64,000 nucleotides of DNA from Litchfieldella qijiaojingensis. Its GTDB lineage: Bacteria > Pseudomonadota > Gammaproteobacteria > Pseudomonadales > Halomonadaceae. The stretch is from NCBI RefSeq assembly GCF_014651875.1, contig NZ_BMXS01000011.1, positions 699 to 64,698 on the forward strand. Direction: 5' to 3'. Made by a program: the position numbers and the translations under genes. Of this stretch, positions 37,330 through 47,796 are shown in pieces (position 1 is the first letter of the stretch; each line of letters opens with the position of its first letter). The notes under the pieces were generated by a model, which was not told where the DNA came from, made no database searches, and was given only the letters and a program-made list of their open reading frames with translations.

Positions 37330-38841
37330 ATGCTAACGCCTGAAGGACGCCCTTTGTACCTGGCCGAACAGGTACGCGAACTCGACCGTCGCACCATCGC
37401 CTCGGGTATCAATGGCTTTGAGCTGATGCAGCGGGCTGCCATGGCCGCCTATGACGCTCTGCGGGCACGCTGGCCCCGGACGCGGCGCCTGAGCGTGGTT
37501 TGCGGTGGCGGCAACAATGCCGGTGATGGCTATGTGATCGCGGCGCTTGCGGTATGCGATGGCATCGATGCGCAGCTCGTCGCGGTGCGTGATCCGACGA
37601 CCCTGACGGGCGATGCCGCCCGTGCGCGGGAAATGGCGGAGAAAGCAGGCTTGCGTGTGCAGGCCTGGGCGCCCGACGTCGAATTCGACGGTGATGTGGT
37701 GGTCGATGCCTTGCTGGGCACCGGCCTGAATGGCGAAGTGCGCGAGCCTTTCCGAGGGGCCATCGAGGCCATCAATGCGAGCCGCAAGCCAGTGCTTGCC
37801 GTAGATATTCCCTCGGGACTTTCGGCGGACAGCGGTGCGGTACTGGGGTGTGCTGTCGATGCCACGCTGACAGTGACATTCATCGGCGACAAGCTGGGCT
37901 TGCATACGGGGGCGGCGGTGGCGCATGTGGGTGAACATCGTCTAGAAGCGTTGGGTGTCGATGTCGCGGTTCACGACGACCTGGTGCCAGCGGCACGCTT
38001 GCTCGACATTCGCTTGGTCGGTGCCTGGCTGCCACCGCGCCGGCGCGATAGCCACAAGGGCCATTACGGGCACGTATTGGTGCTCGGCGGGGCGCCAGGA
38101 TTCGGCGGTGCGGCCCTTCTGGCCAGCGAGTGCGCGGCGCGCCTGGGCGCCGGCCTGATCAGCCTGGCCACGGCACCGGAGCATGTCACCGCCAGTTTGG
38201 TGCGTTGTCCTGAGGTGATGGTGCGCGGGGTGCGTTCGGCCACCGAGATCAGTGAGTTGCTGAAAGCGGTCGACGTGCTGGTGGTTGGGCCCGGTCTCGC
38301 CCAAGGATCCTGGGGACAGGCCATGCTGCAGGCGGCGCTCGGTGCTGGCAAGCCGTTGGTGCTGGATGCCGATGCCCTCAACCTTCTGGCAAAGCACTGG
38401 CCCCAGCTCCATCGCGATGACTGGATCTTGACGCCGCACCCGGGGGAAGCAGCGCGCCTGCTGGGCACGACGACGGCCCAGATACAGGCTGACCGCTCTT
38501 GGGCGGTAAGGGAACTGCAACGTCGCCGCGGAGGTTGCGTCATTCTCAAGGGAGCCGGCTCCTTGATCGCTGGACCCGCGGGCGTCGGTGTCTGTCCCTA
38601 CGGTAATCCCGGCATGGCCAGTGGTGGCATGGGCGATGCCCTTTCCGGCATGCTGGGAGCGCTGGTGGCACAGCGTCTGCCATGCGAAGTGGCGGCCCGG
38701 CTTGGTGCGGTACTCCACGCCAGTGCCGCCGATGCGGCCGCGCAAGCCGCTGGCGAGCGTGGTCTGCTGGCCAGCGATCTGGCATGCTATGCGCGACGTT
38801 TGGCTAACCCGCGGAACCAGGATGCAGGCGAGACTCGATAA
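37330..38841 (+). CDS. nnr: Bifunctional NAD(P)H-hydrate epimerase/dehydratase
   Basis: This protein of about 503 residues repairs hydrated NADH and NADPH. The N-terminal YjeF epimerase domain shows CGGGNNAGDGYV and AVDIPSGLSADSG. The C-terminal ADP-dependent dehydratase shows KGHYGHVLVLGGAPGFGGAA, LTPHPGEAARLL and NPGMASGGMGDALSGMLGAL. Earlier in-frame starts exist at 37246 (GTG) and 37303 (ATG); the promoter position favours 37330, but the start is not certain. It overlaps tsaE by 20 bases, giving the conserved nnr-tsaE-amiC-mutL-miaA-hfq order. Confidence 0.93.
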   Translation: MLTPEGRPLYLAEQVRELDRRTIASGINGFELMQRAAMAAYDALRARWPRTRRLSVVCGGGNNAGDGYVIAALAVCDGIDAQLVAVRDPTTLTGDAARAREMAEKAGLRVQAWAPDVEFDGDVVVDALLGTGLNGEVREPFRGAIEAINASRKPVLAVDIPSGLSADSGAVLGCAVDATLTVTFIGDKLGLHTGAAVAHVGEHRLEALGVDVAVHDDLVPAARLLDIRLVGAWLPPRRRDSHKGHYGHVLVLGGAPGFGGAALLASECAARLGAGLISLATAPEHVTASLVRCPEVMVRGVRSATEISELLKAVDVLVVGPGLAQGSWGQAMLQAALGAGKPLVLDADALNLLAKHWPQLHRDDWILTPHPGEAARLLGTTTAQIQADRSWAVRELQRRRGGCVILKGAGSLIAGPAGVGVCPYGNPGMASGGMGDALSGMLGALVAQRLPCEVAARLGAVLHASAADAAAQAAGERGLLASDLACYARRLANPRNQDAGETR

Positions 38842-39292
38842 CGAACAGGCCCAGGTCGCTTTCGGCGAAGCGCTGGGGAAGGCACTACAAGGGCGTGGCC
38901 GGGTCCATCTCGAAGGCGAGCTGGGAGCCGGCAAGACGACGTTGACCCGTGGGGTGCTGCGGGCTTACGGCTATCACGGTGCCGTCAAGAGTCCGACGTA
39001 TACGCTGGTTGAGCCTTATCGACTGGGCACGGTGCAGGTCCATCATTTCGATCTCTACCGCCTGTCGGACCCGGAAGAGCTGGAGTTCATGGGTGCACGC
39101 GATCTGCTCGATGCCGACTGCCTGTGTCTCATCGAATGGCCGGAGCGTGGTCACGGGTGGTTGGGAACGCCCGACCTGCATGTACATCTGGCGGTCAGCG
39201 GCGTGGGACGTCTGGCAGAAGTACAGGCGGCCAGCGATTACGGCACACGAGTACTGACACGCTTGGCAACAGACTGGCAGCCGGGGGACTGA
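38822..39292 (+). CDS. tsaE: tRNA threonylcarbamoyladenosine biosynthesis ATPase TsaE
   Basis: This 156-residue P-loop ATPase supports the TsaBD complex in t6A37 tRNA modification. GELGAGKTTLTRG is the Walker A region and SPTYTLVEPY follows, both diagnostic of TsaE. The ATG at 38822 lies inside the end of nnr, so translation is coupled. The length is normal. Confidence 0.93.
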   Translation: MQARLDNEQAQVAFGEALGKALQGRGRVHLEGELGAGKTTLTRGVLRAYGYHGAVKSPTYTLVEPYRLGTVQVHHFDLYRLSDPEELEFMGARDLLDADCLCLIEWPERGHGWLGTPDLHVHLAVSGVGRLAEVQAASDYGTRVLTRLATDWQPGD

Positions 39293-39319
39293 GCTGCCGA
39301 CAAGGAAGACCCGACAAGA

Positions 39320-40819
39320 ATGAGCTGTACGATCGAAACTGCGATACGCGCATGGGCTCGACCCACACGGCTGCCGCGCTTCCCTGGACGGGGCGTGATG
39401 TCGTCGCTGTGGCTGATGGTGTTGATGGCTTTTTCGACGTTGGCCAATGCGGGCGAGGTCGACAACATGCGCCTGTGGGCGGCGCCGGATCATGCGCGCC
39501 TGGTCTTCGACCTATCGGCACCGACCCAGGCTAATGTCTTTACCCTGGATAACCCCGAACGTCTGGTGATCGATCTCGAGGACAGTCGTCTACAGGCCGA
39601 TCCGGGGCGCCTGAATCTCGACGGGAGTGCCATCAGTGCCGTGCGCACCGGGGTGCGAGACGGCACTGGGTTACGTGTGGTACTGGATCTCGAGCGGCGG
39701 GTAGAGCCTCGTTATTTCACCCTGGCGCCCAACGACCAGTACGGTCATCGCCTGGTGGTGGATCTCGAATATCCTGGCGAGAGTGCCGTGGAAGATCCCA
39801 TCGACCCGATCGAGGCAATGATTCGCGAGCAGGAAATCGCCGCTGCGCGAGCGCGCGCCGAAGGTCGGACCAGTGGTGAAGCAAGTGCCGCGGCCCAGGC
39901 CCTGCAACAGGCACAACCTCATCCCAAGCGTGACATCATCATCGCCGTCGATGCCGGTCACGGCGGTGAGGATCCCGGTGCCATCGGCCCTAGTGGCACT
40001 CGAGAGAAGGACGTGGTCATGGACATAAGCCGGCAACTGCAGCGCTTGATCAACGATACCGAGGGCTTCCGGGCGGTCATGATCCGTGATGGCGACTACT
40101 ATGTGGGATTGCGTCAACGCACTCGGATCGCGCGCGAGCAGAAGGCCGACTTCTTCGTCTCCGTTCATGCGGATGCCTTCAACAGCCCTCGCCCCCAGGG
40201 CAGTTCGGTGTATGCCCTGTCGCAGAGCGGTGCTACCTCGGAGGCCGCCCAGTGGTTGGCGAACAGCGAAAACCGGGCCGACCTGATCGGTGGCGTGGAT
40301 GGCAATCTGTCCTTGCGCGACAAGGACGAGGTGCTGCGCGGCGTGTTGATGGATCTGACCATGACCGCCACGCTCAACGATTCCCTGGCGATCGGTGGCC
40401 AGGTGCTGGACCAACTCGGTCGGGCCAACCGGCTTCACAAGTCGCGCGTCGAACAGGCCGGGTTCGTGGTGTTGAAATCACCAGACATTCCCTCCCTGCT
40501 GATCGAAACCGGCTTCATCTCCAATCCCGACGAGGAGCGGCGCCTGAATGATCCGACGCATCAGCGACGCCTGGCACAAGCCATCTTGAATGGGGTGTTG
40601 GCGCATTTCGAACGCAATCCGCCACCGGCCAGTCTATTGGCCTGGCAGCGTGATCGAGGGCGTGGTGGCAGCGGCAACGAATATCGTATCCAGCCCGGCG
40701 ACACACTTTCCGAGATCGCCGCGCGCCATCAGGTGCCGCTGGGTCAGTTGAAGCAGGCCAACGAAATCAATAGTGACGTGATACGTGTTGGGCAGGTGTT
40801 GCGCATACCGAGATCCTAG
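39320..40819 (+). CDS. amiC: N-acetylmuramoyl-L-alanine amidase (AmiB/AmiC type) with LysM
   Basis: This 499-residue periplasmic cell-wall amidase splits daughter cells. After a signal peptide (SLWLMVLMAFSTLANA) come an AMIN domain (about 45-150), an Amidase_3 catalytic domain with zinc ligands in DAGHGGEDPGA, SVHADAF and the catalytic Glu in LLIETGFISN, and a C-terminal LysM domain (YRIQPGDTLSEIAARH, about 455-498). The architecture is nearer AmiB of E. coli in having LysM. AGGAAG precedes the ATG. Confidence 0.93.
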   Translation: MSCTIETAIRAWARPTRLPRFPGRGVMSSLWLMVLMAFSTLANAGEVDNMRLWAAPDHARLVFDLSAPTQANVFTLDNPERLVIDLEDSRLQADPGRLNLDGSAISAVRTGVRDGTGLRVVLDLERRVEPRYFTLAPNDQYGHRLVVDLEYPGESAVEDPIDPIEAMIREQEIAAARARAEGRTSGEASAAAQALQQAQPHPKRDIIIAVDAGHGGEDPGAIGPSGTREKDVVMDISRQLQRLINDTEGFRAVMIRDGDYYVGLRQRTRIAREQKADFFVSVHADAFNSPRPQGSSVYALSQSGATSEAAQWLANSENRADLIGGVDGNLSLRDKDEVLRGVLMDLTMTATLNDSLAIGGQVLDQLGRANRLHKSRVEQAGFVVLKSPDIPSLLIETGFISNPDEERRLNDPTHQRRLAQAILNGVLAHFERNPPPASLLAWQRDRGRGGSGNEYRIQPGDTLSEIAARHQVPLGQLKQANEINSDVIRVGQVLRIPRS

Positions 40820-40857
40820 CTGAAAGCTTGAAGTCGGAAGCTGGAAGATAAAACCTG

Positions 40858-40920
40858 GCTTCGAGCTTCGAGCTTCGAGCTTCGAGCTTCGAGCTTCGAG
40901 CTTCGAGCTTCGAGCTTCGA
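40858..40920 (+). repeat. Tandem heptamer array, unit GCTTCGA (9 copies)
   Basis: Nine perfect GCTTCGA units lie between amiC and mutL, 38 bases after the amiC stop. The preceding bases (AGCTTGAAGTCGGAAGCTGGAAG) look like degenerate heptamers. Confidence 0.9.
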
Positions 40921-40943
40921 GCTTCTGGCTGACGCGGAGTGTT

Positions 40944-42875
40944 ATGACAGATAAACGATGCATCCATATCCTCAACCCACGCCTGGCCAACCAGATCGCT
41001 GCCGGTGAGGTGGTCGAGCGCCCGGCATCGGTGCTCAAGGAATTGGTGGAGAATGCCATCGATGCTGGCAGTCGGCGAATCGAGATCGAGCTCGAGAACG
41101 GTGGTGCCCGTCTGATCCGAGTGCGTGACGATGGCTCGGGAATCGCCGAGGACGATCTACCGCTGGCTCTGTCGCGTCATGCCACCAGCAAGATCGAATC
41201 GCTGGAGGACCTGGAAGGCGTCGCTAGCCTGGGGTTTCGTGGCGAGGCGCTGGCTTCGATCAGCTCGGTATCGCGTCTGGAGCTGGTTTCCAATATCGAG
41301 GAGGACCCGCGCAGCGGCTGGCGAGTGGTGGCCGAAGGTCGCCAGATGGAGCCTCGGGTCAGCCCCGCTCCACACCCCCGCGGGACCTCGGTCAGCGTGC
41401 GTGATCTGTTCTTCAATACTCCAGCACGGCGCAAGTTCCTGCGTACCGAGAAGACCGAGTTCGGTCATGCGGAAGAGGCCTTTCGACGCCTGGCGCTGTC
41501 GCGCTATGACGTCGGCTGGACGTTGCGCCACAATCAGAAGACCCTGCATCAGTTGCGGGGAGCCGATGATGCGGCGGGCCGTGAGCGTCGTATCGCGGCG
41601 CTGCTGGGCGGTAAGTTTCTCGACAATGCCTTGCACCTCGATCTCGAGGCCAGCGGCTTACGACTGTGGGGTTGGGTAGGTCTACCCACGCATTCGCGGG
41701 CGCAGGCAGACCAGCAGTATTTCTTCGTCAATGGGCGAGTGGTGCGTGACCGCTTGGTGGCGCATGCGATTCGTCAAGCCTACCGCGACGTGCTTTTCCA
41801 TGGTCGACACCCGGTCTTCGTGCTCTATCTGGAGGTCGACCCGACGGTGGTCGACGTCAATGTCCATCCCACCAAGCATGAAGTTCGCTTCCGTGACGGC
41901 CGCCTGGTGCATGATTTTCTGTTCTCCAGCTTGCATCGGGCGTTGGGCGAGGTACGCCCCAATGCCACGCCGCAGGATGCCGCACCAGATTCGTCTCCCG
42001 AGGCGCCTCGCGAGGCTCCGGAAGCTGCTGTCCAGCCGCGCTGGCAACAGCAACCCATGGCGCTGCGGCCATCGCAGGAGGGTAGCGATAGACTCCCCGG
42101 CGCCGATCGCGTCAGGCAGTTCATGGCCGGCTATCATGCGTTGCATCCCGATCACGAGGACACCTTGCTGACGCCGCAGCCGGCGACTCCCGGCGGTGGG
42201 GCAGCCGAGATTGCGCTGCATGAACGGCGCCAACACCAGGTCGAAGCGCCTGCTCGGGCACCCGAGCTAGGCGAGGACGATGCCACCCAGGCTCCGCCGC
42301 TGGGCTATGCCATCGCCCAATTGCATGGCGTTTATATTCTTTCCCAGACCGCTCGTGGTCTGGTGGTGGTCGATATGCACGCTGCTCACGAACGCATCAC
42401 CTACGAGCGCATGAAGGCTCAGGTTCATGGTGGTGCGCTGGAGGCGCAGCCGCTGCTGGTGCCAGTATCGATGGCGGCCAGCTATTCGGAGGTCGCCACC
42501 GCCGAAGCCGAGCGTGAGGCTTTCGCCCGCCTGGGAGTGGAACTCGATGTGGCTGGCCCGGAAACCTTGCTGGTGCGACAGGTGCCGGCACTGCTGGCCG
42601 ACGCCGATGTCGAACCGTTGATCCGTGACATGCTCGGCGATCTGGAGCGTTACGGACGCTCCGACCGATTGGAGGCGCGAATAAACGAATTGCTGTCGAC
42701 CATGGCCTGCCATGGTAGCGTGCGGGCCAACCGCCGCTTGTCCATCACCGAGATGAACGCCTTGCTGCGTGACATGGAACGCACCGAGCGTAGCGGCCAG
42801 TGCAATCATGGTCGCCCGACCTGGACCGAGATGTCCATGCACGAACTCGACAAGTTGTTCCTTCGTGGCCAGTGA
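40944..42875 (+). CDS. mutL: DNA mismatch repair protein MutL
   Basis: This 643-residue protein links mismatch recognition by MutS to strand incision. The GHKL ATPase motifs are [19 protein letters not shown] and [24 protein letters not shown]. The C-terminal dimerisation domain follows a variable linker (about 340-450). The linker is rich in Pro, Ala and Gln. It has no endonuclease motif, as in other gammaproteobacterial MutL proteins that work with MutH. The array of GCTTCGA heptamers lies 23 bases upstream. Confidence 0.95.
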   Translation: MTDKRCIHILNPRLANQIAAGEVVERPASVLKELVENAIDAGSRRIEIELENGGARLIRVRDDGSGIAEDDLPLALSRHATSKIESLEDLEGVASLGFRGEALASISSVSRLELVSNIEEDPRSGWRVVAEGRQMEPRVSPAPHPRGTSVSVRDLFFNTPARRKFLRTEKTEFGHAEEAFRRLALSRYDVGWTLRHNQKTLHQLRGADDAAGRERRIAALLGGKFLDNALHLDLEASGLRLWGWVGLPTHSRAQADQQYFFVNGRVVRDRLVAHAIRQAYRDVLFHGRHPVFVLYLEVDPTVVDVNVHPTKHEVRFRDGRLVHDFLFSSLHRALGEVRPNATPQDAAPDSSPEAPREAPEAAVQPRWQQQPMALRPSQEGSDRLPGADRVRQFMAGYHALHPDHEDTLLTPQPATPGGGAAEIALHERRQHQVEAPARAPELGEDDATQAPPLGYAIAQLHGVYILSQTARGLVVVDMHAAHERITYERMKAQVHGGALEAQPLLVPVSMAASYSEVATAEAEREAFARLGVELDVAGPETLLVRQVPALLADADVEPLIRDMLGDLERYGRSDRLEARINELLSTMACHGSVRANRRLSITEMNALLRDMERTERSGQCNHGRPTWTEMSMHELDKLFLRGQ

Positions 42876-42901
42876 TGGTGCCATGATCTGCGAGGATGCC
42901 G

Positions 42902-43840
42902 ATGGCTGACGCTCGACCGCTGGCGATTCTGTTGATGGGCCCCACTGCGGCCGGCAAGACCGATCTGGCGATGGCGTTGCATGAGCGCCTGGGGTGTGAA
43001 TTGATCAGTGTCGATTCGGCACTGATCTATCGTGGCATGGATATCGGAACCGCCAAGCCGGGTCCAGAGGAACTGGCTCGCGCTCCCCATCGTCTGATCG
43101 ATATTCGTGACCCGTCCGAGGCATATTCGGCCGCGGATTTTCGCCAGGATGCCTTGTGCGAGATGCGGCAAATCACCGCAGGGGGGCGCACGCCACTGCT
43201 GGTTGGCGGCACCATGATGTATTACCAGCGCCTGCTCGCGGGGGTGGCCAATCTCCCTGCAGCCGATGCTGAAGTGCGTGCGGAGATCGAGTTCCAGGCC
43301 CAACAACAGGGGCTTGGCGCGTTGCACGACGAGCTGGCCAGGGTCGATCCCGAGTCGGCGGCACGGATTCATCCCAATGATCCGCAACGGCTGATGCGGG
43401 CATTGGAAGTGTATCGGGTCAGCGGGCGCTCAATGAGCGAACTGTGGCGGGAACAACGCCCTGAAACCTTCCCCTGGCGAACGCTGTCGATAGGAATGGC
43501 ACCTTACGAGCGAAGTTGGTTGCATCGGCGTATCGCCGAGCGTTTCGAGCAAATGCTCGAAAAAGGTTTCATCGATGAGGTAGCCTCGTTGCGAGCGCGG
43601 GGCGACTTGGTTGTGGGCCTGCCATCGATGAAATGCGTGGGCTATCGCCAGGCGTGGGAATACCTGGAAGGTCGTTACGACATGGATACGCTACGTTACA
43701 AGGGAATCGTGGCGACGCGCCAGTTGGCCAAACGTCAGTTGACGTGGTTGCGTGGCTGGCGGGATCTCACGTGGGTCGATGCCCAACGCGGCGATGCACT
43801 CGATGAGGTCCTGAAAATCGTGCGCCAATGTGGCACTTAG
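42902..43840 (+). CDS. miaA: tRNA dimethylallyltransferase
   Basis: This 312-residue enzyme adds the isopentenyl group to adenosine 37 of tRNAs reading U-starting codons. It shows the P-loop [28 protein letters not shown] and [12 protein letters not shown] of the family. GAGG is well spaced for the ATG at 42902, while the ATG at 42896 is too close to it. It is followed by hfq, a conserved order. Confidence 0.95.
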   Translation: MADARPLAILLMGPTAAGKTDLAMALHERLGCELISVDSALIYRGMDIGTAKPGPEELARAPHRLIDIRDPSEAYSAADFRQDALCEMRQITAGGRTPLLVGGTMMYYQRLLAGVANLPAADAEVRAEIEFQAQQQGLGALHDELARVDPESAARIHPNDPQRLMRALEVYRVSGRSMSELWREQRPETFPWRTLSIGMAPYERSWLHRRIAERFEQMLEKGFIDEVASLRARGDLVVGLPSMKCVGYRQAWEYLEGRYDMDTLRYKGIVATRQLAKRQLTWLRGWRDLTWVDAQRGDALDEVLKIVRQCGT

Positions 43841-43952
43841 CGTAAGATACTCCCTTCGCTTGGCGGGAATAGTCGAGCCGTTGACGAACCATGTGCCACT
43901 TGGTTGGCAAAAATAGAAAACATCAAGCAAAGAGACAGTTAGGGAGAGCAAA

Positions 43953-44198
43953 ATGTCCAAAGGGCAGTCCCTTCAAGACCCGTATCTGAACATCCTGCGC
44001 AAGGAGCGCATTCCGGTGTCCATTTTCCTGGTCAACGGCATCAAGCTGCAGGGACAGATCGAATCCTTCGATCAGTTCGTCATTCTGCTGCGCAATACCG
44101 TTAGCCAGATGGTCTACAAGCACGCGATCTCGACGGTGGTTCCGTCGCGTAACGTGCGTCTACCGGCCCAGGATCCTGCCGCGGCGCAGGAAAGTTGA
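43953..44198 (+). CDS. hfq: RNA chaperone Hfq
   Basis: This 81-residue Sm-like hexameric chaperone pairs small RNAs with mRNAs. The core [20 protein letters not shown] and the YKHAIST segment of the Sm2 motif are present. The C-terminal tail is very short (about 15 residues beyond the core) compared with E. coli. GGGAG precedes the ATG. It lies between miaA and hflX. Confidence 0.96.
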   Translation: MSKGQSLQDPYLNILRKERIPVSIFLVNGIKLQGQIESFDQFVILLRNTVSQMVYKHAISTVVPSRNVRLPAQDPAAAQES

Positions 44199-44215
44199 TC
44201 ATTGCGAGGTAGTGA

Positions 44216-45529
44216 TTGTTTTTTGAACGTCCCGACGCCGGAGAAACGGCAGTCCTCGTCCATGTCGATTTCCAGGACGAAAAGGAACGCGAAGATCCGG
44301 GAGAATTCCTGGAACTGGTGCGTTCCGCCGGTGCTGAGCCGGCCACCCTGCTACAGGGTAGCCGGCATCGGCCTGATCCCCGCACTTTCATCGGCAGCGG
44401 CAAGCTCGAAGAACTGCAAGAGCTGTTAGCCGTCCATCATGCCGAGTTGGTGATTTTCAACCATGCCCTGAGCCCGTCACAGGAGCGCAATCTCGAACGC
44501 GCACTCAAGTGCCGGGTGCTGGATCGCACTGGCTTGATCCTGGATATCTTCGCCCAGCGGGCGCGTACCCATGAAGGGAAACTACAGGTCGAACTGGCGC
44601 AGCTCGAGTACATGTCCACGCGTCTGGTACGCGGCTGGACCCACCTTGAGCGCCAGAAGGGGGGTATCGGCTTGCGCGGTCCCGGGGAAACTCAGCTCGA
44701 GACCGACCGCCGTTTGCTGCGTGGACATATCAAGTCGATCCACAAGCGTCTCGATAAGGTACGCAGCCAGCGCAGCCAGAATCGTCGTGCGCGAGCCAGG
44801 GCGGAAGTCCCGAGTGTCTCGTTGGTAGGCTATACCAATGCCGGCAAGTCCACCCTGTTCAATGCCCTGACCGAGGCCGAAGTGTATGCCGCCGACCAGC
44901 TCTTCGCGACGCTGGATCCCACGCTGCGGCGCCTGGATGTCGAGGATGTCGGGCCGGTGGTGCTAGCCGATACCGTGGGCTTCATTCGCCATTTGCCGCA
45001 CAAGCTGGTTGAGGCGTTCCAGGCCACGCTGCAAGAGGCGTCCGAGGCCAGCCTGCTGGTGCATGTGATCGATGCCGCCGATCCCGATCGCGACCTCAAT
45101 GTGACGCAGGTGCAAACGGTGCTCGAGGAAATCGGTGCCGATGAGGTACCGACCTTGCGGGTGATGAACAAGATCGACCTGCTCGACAGTGCGCCACGCA
45201 TCGAGCGTGATGGCGATGGCCGCCCCGAGGTGGTGTGGGTCTCCGCACAGCAAGGGGTGGGACTCGAACTGTTGTTCCAGGCGCTGTCGGAGTGCCTGGC
45301 CGAGGATGTGCTCGCGACGCGGCTGGCACTCGATCCCACACAGGGGCGCTTGCGAGCCGGCCTGCATGAATTAGGCGCCGTGCGTGATGAAACCTTCGAC
45401 GAACACGGCCAGACGCTGTTGGATATCCGCCTGCCCAGGCGCGACTTCCTGCAGCTCTTGGCGCGATTGGGTGAAAACGCCAACGATTACCTGCCACCTG
45501 AGTATCGGGAGCGGCCGGTGTGGGAGTGA
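44216..45529 (+). CDS. hflX: GTPase HflX
   Basis: This 437-residue ribosome-associated GTPase rescues stalled or heat-damaged ribosomes. The N-terminal HflX domain contains GSGKLEEL and KGGIGLRGPGETQLETDRR. The G domain follows with GYTNAGKSTLFNAL, DTVGFI and NKIDLL. The start codon is TTG at 44216, with GAGG 6 bases upstream, and gives the typical MFFERPDAGE N-terminus. It begins 17 bases after hfq. Confidence 0.94.
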   Translation: MFFERPDAGETAVLVHVDFQDEKEREDPGEFLELVRSAGAEPATLLQGSRHRPDPRTFIGSGKLEELQELLAVHHAELVIFNHALSPSQERNLERALKCRVLDRTGLILDIFAQRARTHEGKLQVELAQLEYMSTRLVRGWTHLERQKGGIGLRGPGETQLETDRRLLRGHIKSIHKRLDKVRSQRSQNRRARARAEVPSVSLVGYTNAGKSTLFNALTEAEVYAADQLFATLDPTLRRLDVEDVGPVVLADTVGFIRHLPHKLVEAFQATLQEASEASLLVHVIDAADPDRDLNVTQVQTVLEEIGADEVPTLRVMNKIDLLDSAPRIERDGDGRPEVVWVSAQQGVGLELLFQALSECLAEDVLATRLALDPTQGRLRAGLHELGAVRDETFDEHGQTLLDIRLPRRDFLQLLARLGENANDYLPPEYRERPVWE

Positions 45530-45595
45530 GCCAAAGACAGCGCAATTCGACTGCAACGTTGGTATAAGAAACATCGCAATCGATGCCACGGGACG

Positions 45596-45620
45596 CGATG
45601 ACGTGTAGCCTACGTCATCG
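45596..45620. terminator. Hairpin between hflX and hflK
   Basis: CGATGACGT (45596-45604) pairs with ACGTCATCG (45612-45620) around a 7-base loop. It is followed after 10 bases by a GTTTTAC stretch. It may be a weak terminator or an mRNA processing structure. Confidence 0.4.
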
Positions 45621-45661
45621 ACGGCAACGGTTTTACTGCATATGCATAGTGGAGACGACGT

Positions 45662-46876
45662 ATGGCTTGGAATGAGCCTGGTGGTGGCAATCAGCACGAC
45701 CCCTGGAGCGGAGGTGGCCGACGCGGTGGAAGCGGCGGCGGGGGTGGTGGCAACAATCAAGGTGGGCCGCCCGACCTCGACGAAGCATTGAAGAAGTTTC
45801 AGGACAAGCTGAACCGGATGCTCGGCGGCGGTCGAGGCCGGCGTGGCGGTGGTGGCGGTAAAGGCGGTGGTCGTCGCAATACCTTCGCCTTGCCCGGGTT
45901 GCTGATCATCGTGGCGCTGGCAATCTGGGCAGCCTCCGGATTCTATCTGGTCGACCAGTCGGAGCGTGGGGTGGTGCTGCGCTTCGGTGAGTTCCAGCAG
46001 ATAGTCACCCCGGGGCTGCACTGGAATCCTCCGCTGATCGACGATGTGCGCATGGTCAATGTGACGCGTGTGCGCTCGTTGACCCAGACTCAGTCGATGC
46101 TGACTCGTGACGAGAACATCGTCGAAGTCGAGATTTCGGTCCAGTATCAGGTGGCCAGCCCGCGTGACTTCGTGCTCAATGTGCGCGACCCGCAGTTGTC
46201 GGTCGAAAACGCGCTGGATTCCGCGCTGCGCCATGTGGTCGGGGGAACCGACATGATCGAGATCCTCACCTCTGGACGTGAAATTCTCGGCAGCACCGTG
46301 AACAGTCGTCTGCAGTCCTACCTGGACAGCTATGGCACCGGGCTGCGTCTGCAGACGATCAATATCGAATCCACCGCGCCGCCGAGAGCGGTACAGGATG
46401 CATTCGACGATGTGATTCGTGCCCGCGAGGATCGCCAGCGCACCATCAACCAAGCCATCGCCTACGCCAACGCCGTCATTCCGACCGCTCAAGGTCAGGC
46501 CCAGCGCCTGATCGAGCAGGGCCAGGGGTATCGCGAGTCGGTGGTGGCCGAGGCCCAGGGTCAGGCCAACCGCTTCAATTCGCTGCTTTCCGAATACCGC
46601 AATGCGCCCGGAATCATGCGTGAACGGCTGTACCTCGAGACCATCAGCGAGGTTTTCGGTGAAACGAACAAGGTGTTGATCGACGTTAGCGAAAATAGCC
46701 CGCTGATGTATCTGCCGCTGGATCAGTTGCGTCGCTCCAGTGGGTCAGGCCGTGGTGGCCAGGACTCCGACAACGCTTCCGACGACGCTTCCATCGACCC
46801 TCGCGTGCTCGAACGCGTGCGCAGTCAGCAGCAGGGCACTAGCAGTAGTGGTATCCGCAGGGAGGGCCGTCAATGA
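45662..46876 (+). CDS. hflK: Membrane protease modulator HflK
   Basis: This 404-residue SPFH/band-7 protein forms with HflC the large periplasmic-facing cage around FtsH. It has a Gly-rich N-terminal segment (residues 1-75), one transmembrane helix (LPGLLIIVALAIWAASGFYLV), then the SPFH domain beginning ERGVVLRFGEFQ. The C-terminal tail is Ser/Asp-rich. The TGA overlaps the hflC ATG (ATGA at 46873-46876), so synthesis is coupled. Confidence 0.95.
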   Translation: MAWNEPGGGNQHDPWSGGGRRGGSGGGGGGNNQGGPPDLDEALKKFQDKLNRMLGGGRGRRGGGGGKGGGRRNTFALPGLLIIVALAIWAASGFYLVDQSERGVVLRFGEFQQIVTPGLHWNPPLIDDVRMVNVTRVRSLTQTQSMLTRDENIVEVEISVQYQVASPRDFVLNVRDPQLSVENALDSALRHVVGGTDMIEILTSGREILGSTVNSRLQSYLDSYGTGLRLQTINIESTAPPRAVQDAFDDVIRAREDRQRTINQAIAYANAVIPTAQGQAQRLIEQGQGYRESVVAEAQGQANRFNSLLSEYRNAPGIMRERLYLETISEVFGETNKVLIDVSENSPLMYLPLDQLRRSSGSGRGGQDSDNASDDASIDPRVLERVRSQQQGTSSSGIRREGRQ

Positions 46877-47784
46877 TCAACAATCGTTCCTTGCTCATCG
46901 TCGGGGGGCTCGCCGCGGCTGCCTGGCTGGCCAGCAACAGTCTTTACATCGTCGACGAGACCGAACGTGCCGTGAAGTTGCGTTTCGGGGAAGTCATCGA
47001 GGAGAACATACAGGCGGGCTTGCACTTCAAGATTCCCATCACCCAGACGGTCCGCAAGTTCGATATTCGTGTGTTGACGTTGGATACCGATCCCAGTCGC
47101 TATCTGACGTTGGAGCAGAAGGCGGTGATCGTCGACTCCTTCGTTCAGTGGCAAGTGGTCAACCCGACGCGTTACTACGAGGCGACGGCGGGTGACGAGA
47201 TGATAGCGGTACGCCTGATTCAGCCGCGTGTCGACGAGAGCCTGCGTAATGAGTTCGGTCGCTTGAACCTGCAGCAGATCATTTCCGAGCGTCGCGACGA
47301 ATTGATGACCGGCCCGACTCAGGAGCTCGATCGCTTACTGCGCGATGAACTGGGGGTGTCGATCCTCGATATCCGCGTCAAGCAGATCGATCTGCCCGAG
47401 GACGTCTCCCAGGCGGTATACGATCGGATGCGTTCCGAGCGCGAGCGCGAGGCTCGCGAATGGCGCGCCCAGGGCCAAGAGGAAGCCGAGCGCATTCGCG
47501 CCAATGCCGATCGCCGCCGCCAGGTGCTGCTGGCACAGGCGAGCGAACGTGCCGAGACCCTGCGCGGTGAAGGTGATGCCGCGGCCGCGGCCATCTATTC
47601 CCAGGCCTATGGACAGGACGAGGAGTTCTTCTCGTTCTGGCGCAGCCTGAAGGCCTACCGGGATAGCTTCTCGGGAGACGGCAACATGCTGGTGCTGGAA
47701 CCCTCCAGCGACTTCTTCCGTTATCTCAATAACGCCCAGCCACCGTCCGAGGGTCCGAGGATGGCGGGTGATGGGACGGAGTGA
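46873..47784 (+). CDS. hflC: Membrane protease modulator HflC
   Basis: This 303-residue SPFH partner of HflK has an N-terminal transmembrane helix (LLIVGGLAAAAWLASNSLYIV) and the matching segment ERAVKLRFGEVIEENIQAGLHFKIP. A long charged helix (about 175-240) is typical of the cage proteins. The start overlaps the hflK stop. Two hairpins follow, the second a clear terminator. Confidence 0.95.
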   Translation: MINNRSLLIVGGLAAAAWLASNSLYIVDETERAVKLRFGEVIEENIQAGLHFKIPITQTVRKFDIRVLTLDTDPSRYLTLEQKAVIVDSFVQWQVVNPTRYYEATAGDEMIAVRLIQPRVDESLRNEFGRLNLQQIISERRDELMTGPTQELDRLLRDELGVSILDIRVKQIDLPEDVSQAVYDRMRSEREREAREWRAQGQEEAERIRANADRRRQVLLAQASERAETLRGEGDAAAAAIYSQAYGQDEEFFSFWRSLKAYRDSFSGDGNMLVLEPSSDFFRYLNNAQPPSEGPRMAGDGTE

Positions 47785-47796
47785 TCCTGGAATGGC

